Part shown: piece by piece, positions 22,022-33,801 of the stretch | Layout of the letters: the number at the start of each line of letters is the position of its first letter | Numbering within the stretch: position 1 is the first letter of the stretch | Source: Haliclona indistincta | Taxonomy: Eukaryota > Porifera > Demospongiae > Haplosclerida > Chalinidae | NCBI GenBank assembly: GCA_964017065.1 | Contig: OZ024790.1 | Location: 7,815,864 to 7,879,863, forward strand | Reading direction: 5' to 3' | DNA length: 64,000 nucleotides | Program-made: the position numbers and the translations under genes | The notes under the pieces: model-generated | Told to the model about the DNA's origin: nothing | Database searches by the model: none | What the model saw: only the letters and a program-made list of their open reading frames with translations

Positions 22022-24293
22022 ATGTCTACTAGCAGTAGCACGGAGCTTTGTCTTTCTAACTTCTTGGAGCAAACAGCAGAAGCTACTGATTGGTACTTGC
22101 TCGGGGCGTTTATGAACTTACCTCCCAAAGATCTCACGCTCATAGAGAAGCAGTTTTTGAGCGGTGGACCTATGCGATGTAAAGCAGAACTGTTCAATGT
22201 GTGGATGAAGCGGACACCCAATGCCTCGTGGGAACTGATCGCAGCAGCTCTGGAGAAATCAGGAGAAACCGCACTGGCTGAAAATATCCGCAAGCTGTCC
22301 GTTTCTGTCCCGAATAACTCGCGCGCTGATTCATCAGCAATGGTGCTCAAAATAGAATCGAATCTTGTCGACTTCTTTTCGACGTTGGAGAGTGAATTTG
22401 CTGTCGTGGTAACAAATCTCAAGATGTCTCTTGAACAAAAGCAAGTCTCACTGAAGAAACTAGGAAGATTTCTAGACACTCGCCTCGATCTAGATGGAGA
22501 GTTATCACAGGCTGTCAGTATCGATGATCTTCTCCAGCAGATCAAACCGCACTTCTGTTTATTCAACACCGTTGTTCTGAAAGAAATTGTAGAGAATTTT
22601 GTTGGAGAGCCTATAAAACAACAGCTACGAGAGTTTAAGAGTAAAGTCGAGGAATTCACTAAAACTACGACAATGTCTCTTTTGAAGGAGGTTGAATTTT
22701 TGAATCAATTTAGCTCAGCAGATATACCACAAGTCATCTTCAAGCTGACCGGCTTCTGGCCCGGTGTAACTATCAAACGATTTCAGAGGTTCGTTGATCA
22801 TGTATTTGAAGCCAACTCGAGTGCTCTTACTCACATTCGTGTGAAACAAGGCTGCATTTGTGTAACATGGTATGCTCGTAAATCCGCCGTTGCATCTCTA
22901 GCTGCTCGAGCCCAAGAGAAGGTGCTGTTTATGCGACATGTTGGAGTTCTGACTCTGAGTGTAGGAGACACTGTGATCCTGGAGCAAGAAGAAACAGAGG
23001 AAGAAGAAACAGACTTGAGCTCAGCACTGATACAAGCCATTACTGCTGATTGTACAGAAGCTGTAGAATTTTTACTCTTCCTTGGTGCAGATCCTAACTG
23101 CACCTCAGCAAATGAAACCACACCTCTTATTCTTGCCTGCAGGAACAATTCTATCAGCATCACTAAACTACTTCTCAGAGCTGAGGCAAATGTTAATGCA
23201 CAAGACAAGTTAGATACTACCGCTCTGAAGATGGCATGCAGCTTTAAAATACCGAATGCACTTTTAATTGAACTACTAGTTCAATCTGGAGCTCAGTTTG
23301 TCATATCAGGTGAAATACAGACGGCACTTGGAATTGCTGCACAGGAAGGTCACACAGATATCGTTCAGTATCTGATCAGTAAAGGTGCTCCAGTAAACGC
23401 ACAGGGCATATACGGTGCAAATTCACTTATGTGTGCATGTTGGCACAAACATGCTGATACTGTACGCATTCTTCTTGATAATGCAGCTGATCCCAATATA
23501 CAAGGCCAGGACAACAACACAGCACTTCATATTGCTTGTTATAAGCAAATGACAGTAGGTGTGGAGCTTAATTCTTCTAGCATATGGAGCAGATCATAGC
23601 TTGCAAACCAAATATAAAGCTACACCTCTCATGTATGCTTGCTACAAAGAAGGTAACCTCACAATGGATCCCTCCATTTTGATTCTGCTACTTTCAGCTG
23701 GTGCTGAGCCCAATATTCAAAATCATAAAGATTCTACAGCTCTCATAGTTGCTGCTCATTTTGGCTATAAAGAAGGTGTTTCAGTTTTGCTAAATGCAGG
23801 AGCACATGTAAATATTCAGAACAAATTTGGAATAACTGCTCTTCATGAGGTAGCTGAAGATGGATTCCTAGCTATCTCAGAACTTCTCCTAGCATCAGGT
23901 GCCCAAGCCTCACTCACTGACAATGATGGTATGACACCGCTTGACTATGCCCTTGATAACAACCATCACGATGTGTGCCAACTACTTCTTGCTAGCATAG
24001 ACTCCAACCCACTACCAGCCGTGACCAAGAGCACAGACACTACCAAGCACAGACCACAACCACCTAGAAGTACTGATTCCAGCTCATTCATGACTGAAGC
24101 AATAGAACAAGAAGCAATACCTCAACACAGGCGAAGGCGCAGTCGAACAAGTCAACTCAGCAGTGCTTTCTTGACACTCGATCAGCTTCGATATGCTCTA
24201 GAGTATCCACTCTCACCAGCTGATACTATCAAACACCACCAAACTGACGAGGAGGAAGGAGAAGCAAACAAAGCTGAATCAGATAATTATTAG
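22022..24293 (+). pseudogene. DD-ANK copy C (alpha subfamily), one frameshift
   Basis: ATG 22,022 gives MSTSSSTELCLSNF (21,956 also in frame). The Death domain and alpha-type linker and core (LSVSVPNNS, FKSKVEEFTK) are intact, then ankyrin repeats. A 4-bp insertion near 23,570 (GAGCTTAATTCTTC against GAGCTTCTTC) shifts frame in repeat 6. The remaining repeats and tail are open to 24,293. Otherwise full length, so the lesion may be recent or an assembly error. Confidence 0.75.
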
Positions 24294-24630
24294 AATTATT
24301 AATTTTATGCTCAACAATAAATTATTTTCATTAATAATGTTCTACACTACACAAACTTGTTCGAATGCAATTTAAATCGACTGTGTTCGTGAACTATTGA
24401 TCATAGTTGTAGTTCACTAGTTTGGATTATCATAATGCATGACTACAGTAAGTGGTGTGTCTCTAGTATCCCATACTTCTTGTGATGTTTTTAAAACCTC
24501 TTACGTGGGACTATATAAACTGTTAATGATTATGCTGATATGCTTCACAAATATTTAGACAAACGTTGATTCTACAAGAACCTTATTGTATTTATAACCA
24601 CTTCAGTAATTCCCAGTCACATAAGTGTTT
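24294..24630. other. Spacer block 3' of copy C
   Basis: No gene. Uninterrupted version of the spacer that carries insertions at 18,024 and 45,876; useful as the empty-site reference. Confidence 0.55.
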
Positions 24631-24975
24631 GGTATGACACCGCTTGACTATATGAATGGCCTCGATAACAACCATCACTATGTGTGCCGAGTAATTCTTG
24701 CAAACATAGACTTTAACCCACTACCAGCCGTGACCAAGAGCACAGACACTTCTGAGCAGAGACCACTACCACCTATAAATACTGATTCCAGCTCATATTC
24801 ATGACAAAATAAACTAGAAGCAATACCTCCACACAGGTGATCAAAGGCGCAGACAAAGTACAACTGTGCTCTCTCCTCACTTTATCAGCTTTGGTATGGT
24901 CTAGAGAGTATCCATTCACACCATGCAGCTGTTTAACTATCAAATCACATCATCTGAAGCTACATGATGAGGAAG
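24631..24975 (+). pseudogene. C-terminal DD-ANK remnant upstream of copy D
   Basis: Decayed last repeat and tail (ATGACACCGCTTGACTATAT and onward) with indels and stops, homologous to 19,024-19,380. Confidence 0.7.
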
Positions 24976-25162
24976 AAAAAATAAGGTGATACATTGTAAT
25001 AGCTGAAGGTCGTACATTGCAACATTGCGGTAATAGCTGAAGGTTAGTAAATATTATACCGTGACTGTCAGTCAGTGTGCACATGTGTGGTAGTAAAAAT
25101 TCCCTTTATCGCTTATCAATTCATGACCATAACCGCTCCACCCTGCACACATTAGCTGCAGA

Positions 25163-26376
25163 ATGTCTTCTTTGCCGGTCTCAAGTTCTGAGCTTTGTCT
25201 ACTAAATTTAATTTCTTAGAGAAGACAGCTCAAGTTGGGGTACATTTTGAGGCTGTAACTTTTATGGGCGTACCACGAGAAGATCTGTCACACATAGAGA
25301 AGCAGCTTTCTAACCAAGGATTGGCCCGATGTAGAGCAGAACTGTTCGACGTGTGGATGAAACGAACTCTCGATGCTTCGTGGGAAACATTCGCAGTAGC
25401 TCTGGAAAAATTAGGAGAAACTGTACTGGCTGAAAAAGTTCGTAAAGGATGCTCAGTGCTGCCCGCAGCTTCTACTGCTCATGGGTCTGACAAGTCTTGA
25501 ACTTCATCCACAGTGCGAATAGAAAAGAGTCTTGTGATTGCCTTTTAAACATTGGAGAGAGAATTTGATCAGTGAAGGGGCTCCAGTGAATGCACTTGAT
25601 AAACATAAAACTACTGCACTCATAAATGCTTGTTACTTTGAACATGCTGAAATCATTCATATTCTTCTCAACCATGGAGCTGATCCAAATATACAGGACA
25701 AGAAAAAAATTTCTGCAATTCACTTTGCTTGCTATAAACAGATGACAGTAGGTGTGGAGCTTCTTTTGGCATGTGGAGCAGATCACAGCCCACAAGATTT
25801 ACACCTCTGTCTCGTTTTGCTTGTGCTAGAAAGTATTGCGCAATGGATCCACTATTCTAGTCATGCTGCTCTCAGCTGGCGCTGATCCTAATAAGAATGG
25901 TTCCACAGCTCTCACGGTTGCTATGCAGCATGGCTACCAAAAAGGTGTTACGGTTTTGCTGAATGCCGGCAGATGCTATTGCATCTACTCAGGATCAACC
26001 GCTTTACACAAAGCAGCTAAGAAGGACTTTTTGTTCATCTCAGAACTTCTCCTAGCATCAGGTGCCTCACTAACAATGATGGTACGACACTGCTTGACTA
26101 ACAACCATCACGATGTGTGCCAACTACTTCTTGCAAGTATGGACTCCGACCCAGCCATGACTGAGAGCACATGCAGACACTATACCACTACCGACCAGAA
26201 GCACTGACACTAGCTCATTTATGACTATATCAAGAATTAGCACCTCTGAAAATGCAAACACAAACAAGTCAGTATGATACAGCCGGCAGTGCTTTCTCCA
26301 CACTTGATCAGCTTAGATATGCTCTAGAGTATCCACTCTCACCAGCTGATACTATCAAACACCACCAAGCTGACGA
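25163..26376 (+). pseudogene. DD-ANK copy D (gamma), heavily deleted
   Basis: Start codon at 25,163 is followed by a 5-bp insertion in the Death domain (AAATTTAATTTCTTAG) that creates a stop. After LEREF-type sequence (about 25,568) the whole core and first ankyrin repeats are missing; the sequence jumps to ISEGAPVN. Further indels break the remaining repeats (25,800-26,200). The copy runs straight into the upstream end of E with almost no spacer. Confidence 0.85.
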
Positions 26377-26447
26377 GGATCAATCGATCACGTCTGATAT
26401 GGCTTAAATTCTCACAGGACAGGAGGAGCTTGTCAACCAAACCGGAA

Positions 26448-28721
26448 ATGTCTACTAGCACTGAGCTTTGTCTTTCAAACTTCTTGGAGCAGACAGCAGA
26501 AGCTACTGATTGGTTCTTGCTCGGAGCGTTTATGAACTTACCTCCCAAAGATCTCACACTCATAGATCTAGAGAAGCAGTTCTCGAGCGGTGGACCTACG
26601 CGATGTAAAGCAGAACTGTTCAATGTGTGGACGAAGCGGACACCCAATGCCTCGTGGGAACTGATCGCAGCAGCTCTGGAGAAATCAGGAGAAACTGCAC
26701 TGGCTGAAAATATCTGCAAAAGTTGCGTTCTGTCAACATATGTATCTCAACCATCTGCTTCTGCCGCATCAACTGTAAGTGTAGTGCCGTTAGACAAGGG
26801 CCTTGTGGTTTCCTTTTCAGCATTGGAGAGAGAATTTGCTGTTATAGTCAAGAATGTTGAGGTGTTGCTGAAAAGAAAGAAGAAACCGTTAATGGAACTG
26901 GGAAGATTTTTGGATATTCGTCTCGATCTAGATGGAGAGTTAGCAAAAATAAATGATATTGACGATCTTCTCCGAGAGATCCGACCGCACTTCTGTTTAT
27001 TTAACACTGTGATTCTGAAAGACATTGTAGAAGAGTTTGTAGGAAAGCCGTTGAAAAAACAACTGGAGAAGTATGAGTGTGAACTAGAAAAATTCACCAA
27101 AATAGCCGAAATATCTCTCTTAGAGAAGGTTAAATTTCTTGATCAATCTACTTCAGCTATTATGCCACAAGTCATCTTCAAGCTGACCGGCTTCTGGCCC
27201 AGTGTAACTATCAAACGATTTCAGAGGTTCGTTGATCAAGTATTTGAAGCCAACTCGAGTGCTCTTACTCACATTCGTGTAAAACAAGGCTGCATTTGTG
27301 TAACATGGTATGCTCGTAAATCAGCCATTGCATCTCTAGCTGCTCGAGCCCAAGAGAAGGTGCTGTTTATGCGACATGTTAGAGTTCTGAGTCTGAGCGT
27401 AGGAGACACTGTGATCCTGGAGCAAGAAGAAACAGAGGAAGAAGAAACAGACTTGAGCTCAGCACTGATACAAGCCATTACTGCTGATTGTACAGAGGCT
27501 GTAGAGTTTTTACTCTTCCTTGGTGCAGATCCTAACTGCACCTCAGCAAATGAAACCACACCTCTTATTCTTGCCTGCAGGAGCAATTCTATCAGCATCA
27601 CTGAACTACTTCTCAGAGCTGAGGCAAATGTTAATGCACAAGACAAGTTAGATACTACTGCTCTGAAGATGGCATGTAGCTTTAAAATACCGAATACACT
27701 TTTAATTGAACTACTAGTTCAATCTGGAGCTCAGTTTGTCGTACCAGGTGAAGTACAGACGGCACTTGGAATTGCTGCGCAGGAAGGTCACACAGATATT
27801 GTTCAGTATCTGATCAGTAAAGGGGCTCCAGTAAACGCACAGGGCATATATGGTGCAAATTCACTTATGTTCGCATGTTGGCACAAACAGGCTGATACTG
27901 TACGCATTCTTCTTGATAATGGAGCTGATCCCAATATACAAGGCCAGGACAGCAACACGGCACTTCATATTGCTTGTTATAAGCAAATGACAGTAGGTGT
28001 GGGGCTTCTTCTAGCATATGGAGCAGATCATAGCTTGCAAACCAAAGATAAAAGTACACCTCTCATGAATGCTTGCCGCTACAGAGAAGGTGACTTCACA
28101 ATGGATCCCTCCATTTTGATTCTGCTACTTTCAGCTGGTGCTGATCCCAATGCTCAAAACGATAAAGATTTTACAGCTCTCATAGTTGCTGCTCATTTTG
28201 GCTATAAAGAAGGTGTTACAGTTTTGCTAAATGCAGGAGCAAATGTGAATGTTCAGAGCAAATTTGGAATGACTGCTCTTCACGAGGCAGCTGAAGATGG
28301 ATTCCTAGCTATCTCAGAACTTCTCCTAGCATCAGGTGCCCAAGCCTCACTCACTGACAATGCTGGTATGACACCGCTTGACTATGCCCTTGATAACAAC
28401 CATCACGATGTATGCCAGCTACTTCTTGCCAATTTGGACTCCAAACCACTACCAGCCGTGACCAAGAGCACAGACACTATCGAGCACAGACCACAACCAC
28501 CTAGAAATACTTATTCCAGCTCATTCATGACTGAAACAATAGAACAAGAAGCAACACCTCCACACAGGCGAAGGCGCAGCCGAACAAGTCAGAACAGCAG
28601 TGCTTTCTCTACACTCGATCAGCTTCGATATGCTCTAGAGTATCCACTCTCACCAGATGATACTATCAAACACCACCAAGAGGAGGAAGAAGAAACAAGA
28701 AAACCTGAATCAATTAAGTAA
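26448..28721 (+). CDS. Death-domain/ankyrin protein, copy E (beta), intact
   Basis: Open frame of 757 residues from ATG 26,448 (763 from 26,430). I prefer MSTSTELC because G, I and N start at the matching position. The Death domain is residues about 6-93, with LCLSNFLEQTAEATDW and NASWELIAAALEKSGE. The beta linker (SQPSASAASTVS) follows, then a helical core with PHFCLFNT and GFWPSVTIKRFQRF, the acidic EQEETEEEETD, and ten ankyrin repeats. The tail has STLDQLRYALEYPLSP. There is a 3-residue insertion (IDL) at LTLIDLEKQF and an Arg for Gly in FMRHVRVLSL. No membrane segment. Likely an intracellular adaptor; partners unknown. Confidence 0.8.
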   Translation: MSTSTELCLSNFLEQTAEATDWFLLGAFMNLPPKDLTLIDLEKQFSSGGPTRCKAELFNVWTKRTPNASWELIAAALEKSGETALAENICKSCVLSTYVSQPSASAASTVSVVPLDKGLVVSFSALEREFAVIVKNVEVLLKRKKKPLMELGRFLDIRLDLDGELAKINDIDDLLREIRPHFCLFNTVILKDIVEEFVGKPLKKQLEKYECELEKFTKIAEISLLEKVKFLDQSTSAIMPQVIFKLTGFWPSVTIKRFQRFVDQVFEANSSALTHIRVKQGCICVTWYARKSAIASLAARAQEKVLFMRHVRVLSLSVGDTVILEQEETEEEETDLSSALIQAITADCTEAVEFLLFLGADPNCTSANETTPLILACRSNSISITELLLRAEANVNAQDKLDTTALKMACSFKIPNTLLIELLVQSGAQFVVPGEVQTALGIAAQEGHTDIVQYLISKGAPVNAQGIYGANSLMFACWHKQADTVRILLDNGADPNIQGQDSNTALHIACYKQMTVGVGLLLAYGADHSLQTKDKSTPLMNACRYREGDFTMDPSILILLLSAGADPNAQNDKDFTALIVAAHFGYKEGVTVLLNAGANVNVQSKFGMTALHEAAEDGFLAISELLLASGAQASLTDNAGMTPLDYALDNNHHDVCQLLLANLDSKPLPAVTKSTDTIEHRPQPPRNTYSSSFMTETIEQEATPPHRRRRSRTSQNSSAFSTLDQLRYALEYPLSPDDTIKHHQEEEEETRKPESIK

Positions 28722-28976
28722 TTAGGATTTTGTAACAATGATTTGCGCACAACCACAATTGCATTAATTTTTATACGAATATCTAAACTCTGTGTTCAAC
28801 ACAACTGAAATCAACTGTTTTCATGTCAGAGGTAATGTAGATTGCAGGTCATGGCCGTAGGGCTCAAGTGACTCAAGCGGCTCAATTTGTGCATGATGAT
28901 AGTCACGGTTATTAGTATGCGTGGGCTCTCTTCTGATACGGCTTCTCACAAGAGGAGTTTGTCTATCAAACCGGAA
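28722..28976. other. Type-2 upstream flank of copy F
   Basis: Conserved 3' end of E and 5' flank of F; no gene. Same block as upstream of C, H, J, L and M, slightly shortened. Confidence 0.45.
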
Positions 28977-31232
28977 ATGTCTACTAGCACGGAGCTTTGT
29001 CTTTCAAACTTCTTGGAGCAGACAGCAGAAGCTACTGATTGGTACTTGTTCGGAGCGTTTATGAACTTACCTCCTAAAGATCTCACGCTCATAGAGAAGC
29101 AGTTTTCGAGCGGTGGACCTACGCGATGTAAAGCAGAACTGTTCAATGTGTGGATGAAGCGGACACCCAATGCCTCGTGGGAACTGATCGCATCAGCTCT
29201 GGAGAAATCAGGAGAAACTGCACTGGCTGAAAATATCCGCAAAAGTTGCGTTCTGTCGACACATGCATCTCAACCATCTGCTTCTGCCGCATCAACTGTA
29301 AGTGTAGTGCCGTTAGACAAGGCCCTTGTTGTTTCCTTTTCAACATTGGAGGCAGAATTTGCTGTTGTAGTCAAGAATCTTGAGGTGTTGCTGAAAAGAA
29401 AATTCAGAAAGAAGAAACCGTTAATGGAACTGGGAAGATTTTTGGATATTCGTCTCGATCTAGATGGAGAGTTAGCAAAAATAAATGATATTGATGAACT
29501 TCTCCAACAGATCCGACCACACTTCTGTTTATTCAACACTGTGATTCTGAAAGACATTGTAGAAGAGTTTGTAGGAAAGCCATTGAAAAAACAACTGGAG
29601 AAGTATCGGTGTGAACTAGAAAAATTCACCAAAATTGCCAAAATATCTCTCTTAGAGAAAGTAAAGTTTCTTGATCAATCTAGCTCAGCAGATATGCCAC
29701 AAGTCATCTTCAAGCTGACCGGCTTCTGGCCAAGTGTAACTGTCAAACGATTTCAGAGGTTCGTTGATCATGTATTTGAAGCCAACTCGAGTGCTCTTAC
29801 TCACATTCGTGTGAAACAAGGTTGCATTTGTGTAACATGGTATGCTCATAAATCATCCATTGCATCTCTAGCTGCTCGAGCCCAAGAGAAGGTGCTGTTT
29901 ATGCGACATGTTGGAGTTCTGAGTCTGAGCGTAGGAGACACTGTGATCCTGGAGCAAGAAGAAACAGAGGAAGAAGAAACAGACTTGAGCTCAGCACTGA
30001 TACAAGCCATTACTGCAAATTGTACAGAGGCTGTGGAGTTTTTACTCTTCCTTGGTGCAGATCCTAACTGCACCTCAGTAAGTGGAACCACGCCTCTCAT
30101 TCTTGCCTGCAGAAACAATTCTATCAGCATCGCTAAATTGCTTCTCAGAGCTGAGGCAAATGTCAATGCACAAGACAAGGAGCGGTTTACTGCTCTTAAG
30201 GTGGTTTGTAGTTTAGAAACACCAAACAAAGCTTTAGTGGAGCTACTAGTTCAATCCGGAGCTCAGTTTGTCATACCGGGCGAAAGGATAATGACACTTG
30301 AAATTGTTGCAAAAAATGGTCACACAGATATTGTCCAGTATCTGGTCGGTGAAGGGGCTACAGTGAACGCACAAGATAGAAATGGTGCAACTGCGCTCAT
30401 ATATGCATGTTATAATAAGCAATCTGAAATTGTATCTTTTCTTTTAAATCATGGTGCTGATCCTAATATGCAGGACAAGTACAATAACACAGCATTTCAT
30501 ATTGCTTGCTATAATCAGATGACAGTAGGTGTGGAGCTTCTTCTCACACGTGGAGCAGATTATAACTTGCAAAGCGATGATAAATCGACACCTCTTATGT
30601 ATGCTTGCTTCAAAGGAGGTGACCTCACAATGGATCCCTCCATTTTGATTCTGCTACTTTCAGCTGGTGCTGATCCCAATGCTCAAAACGACAAAGATTC
30701 TACAGCTCTCATAGCTGCTGCTCATTATGGCTACAAAGAAGGTGTTACAGTTTTGCTAAATGCAGGAGCAAATGTGAATATTCAGAACAAATTTGGAATG
30801 ACTGCTCTTCATGAGGCAGCTGAAAATGGATTCCTAGCTATCTCAGAACTTCTCCTAGCATCAAATGCCCAAGCTTCATTAACTGACAATGCTGGTATGA
30901 CACCGCTTGACTATGCCCTTGATAACAACCATCACGATGTGTGCCAACTACTTCTTGCAAGCATAGACTCCGACCCACTACCAGCCGTGACTGAGGGCAC
31001 AAACACCAGTGGAACACATGTAGAAGACACTGACTTAATCTTATTCATGAATGAAACAATTGAAGAAGAATCAGAACTATTGTTCAAAAGGGAAGGTCAG
31101 TACAGCAGTGCTTTCTCCACACTCGATCAGCTTCGACATGCTCTAGAGTATCCACTCTCACCAGCTGATGCTATCAAACACCAGCAAGCTGACGAAGAAG
31201 AAGAAACAAGAGAACCTGAATCAAGTAATTAA
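28977..31232 (+). CDS. Death-domain/ankyrin protein, copy F (beta), intact
   Basis: 751 residues from ATG 28,977 (781 from 28,887). Death domain about residues 6-90. The beta linker and core carry an extra KFR in LLKRKFRKKKPL, shared only with M and P. Acidic patch, ten ankyrin repeats, then a tail with FMNETIEEESELLFKREG and LRHALEYPLSP. Repeats 3-6 (ERFTALKVVCSLETPN, YNKQSEIVSFLLNHGAD) differ from the other subfamilies, so the exposed surface of the ankyrin stack varies. Copy M is its near-identical but broken twin. Upstream of decayed SRCR #5. Confidence 0.8.
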   Translation: MSTSTELCLSNFLEQTAEATDWYLFGAFMNLPPKDLTLIEKQFSSGGPTRCKAELFNVWMKRTPNASWELIASALEKSGETALAENIRKSCVLSTHASQPSASAASTVSVVPLDKALVVSFSTLEAEFAVVVKNLEVLLKRKFRKKKPLMELGRFLDIRLDLDGELAKINDIDELLQQIRPHFCLFNTVILKDIVEEFVGKPLKKQLEKYRCELEKFTKIAKISLLEKVKFLDQSSSADMPQVIFKLTGFWPSVTVKRFQRFVDHVFEANSSALTHIRVKQGCICVTWYAHKSSIASLAARAQEKVLFMRHVGVLSLSVGDTVILEQEETEEEETDLSSALIQAITANCTEAVEFLLFLGADPNCTSVSGTTPLILACRNNSISIAKLLLRAEANVNAQDKERFTALKVVCSLETPNKALVELLVQSGAQFVIPGERIMTLEIVAKNGHTDIVQYLVGEGATVNAQDRNGATALIYACYNKQSEIVSFLLNHGADPNMQDKYNNTAFHIACYNQMTVGVELLLTRGADYNLQSDDKSTPLMYACFKGGDLTMDPSILILLLSAGADPNAQNDKDSTALIAAAHYGYKEGVTVLLNAGANVNIQNKFGMTALHEAAENGFLAISELLLASNAQASLTDNAGMTPLDYALDNNHHDVCQLLLASIDSDPLPAVTEGTNTSGTHVEDTDLILFMNETIEEESELLFKREGQYSSAFSTLDQLRHALEYPLSPADAIKHQQADEEEETREPESSN

Positions 31233-31639
31233 AATTTTGTAACAATGGCTTGCGTACAACAACAATTGTATTGATTTTTGTACAAAATAATATCTATACC
31301 ACATAAACTCTGTGTTCAAGCACAACTGAAATCAACTGTCTCTGTCAGTGGTAGCATAGATTGCAGGAGGTGCTTTAGCAGCACTGATGGCAGCTCAATT
31401 TGCGCATACCTTTCTCTGCACTAAAATTACTAAGTTACTATAATTTTGCATACTTAATTGTTACTTATATTTTTCTATGGTAACAAGAGAGTTGGTATCT
31501 GCATGTGTAGGCTCTCTTCTAATACGGCTCCTCATGAGGACCTCGTCTACCAAACTGGAAATCAAAAGGAGCGCTCACTCTATACGCTCCTGTCTGTACA
31601 TGTATGCAATTGCATCTGCAAATTGAACATAGCAAGCTA
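31233..31639. other. 3' flank of copy F
   Basis: No gene. Homologous to 55,973-56,369 behind copy M, which supports a block duplication. Confidence 0.5.
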
Positions 31640-31805
31640 CAGTGGAAGTTGTGGAACCTCTCAATGTGCCTCAAATATGGATTATGTGGACACCGCATTT
31701 GATTCCAAGCCAATACTGTTTAACAACCCTTAAAATCAGGACACCTTTCTAATAAGGACACTATCTATGCCCCATCTGGGTGTCCGGATTAGAGAGGTTC
31801 TACTG
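31640..31805. mobile_element. Pogo-like MITE
   Basis: About 166 bp, ends CAGTGGAA and TTCTACTG, flanked by TA on both sides. Right part reads GGATTAGAGAGGTTCTACTG. Related copies at 33,252 (partial), 38,962, 56,370 and 57,966. Non-coding. Confidence 0.7.
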
Positions 31806-31859
31806 TAGCACTCGACTGCGTTAGACAGTCTTGAAGAAAGAACATGACCGCTTTGAGAA

Positions 31860-33660
<1,801 letters not shown>

Positions 33661-33801
33661 GCGAACAATTACATGTACACGTGGGCATTAGAGAAGAGCC
33701 TGAGCGAGCACCGCTTGGGAGCCACGCCCGAACGAGAGCATCGGGCGGGGCTTGTAAGCGAGGGGTGTGGTCTGAGTATTTGTTTTGTAAACGAAAACAA
33801 A
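33661..33801. promoter_or_regulatory. Bidirectional promoter, SRCR #5 / DD-ANK copy G
   Basis: 141 bp between the SRCR leader ATG (33,660, minus) and the G ATG (33,802). Contains ACACGTGGGCATTA, GAGCCTGAGCGAG (33,696-33,708), and an inverted GC-box pair: GCCACGCCCGA (33,721-33,731) and TCGGGCGGGGC (33,741-33,751). A TTTGTTTTGTAAACGAAAAC stretch touches the ATG. No TATA box. GC boxes of this form bind Sp/KLF factors in animals; binding here is inferred. Confidence 0.55.

Noticed and set aside
26775..26780. GTAAGT inside the beta linker as a splice donor
   Set aside because: The frame stays open across it in every beta copy and no matching acceptor gives a better product.
33673..33801. Upstream in-frame ATG of copy G as the true start
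   Set aside because: It would translate the conserved GC-box palindrome; copy N lacks any such extension, and the MST start aligns in all copies.
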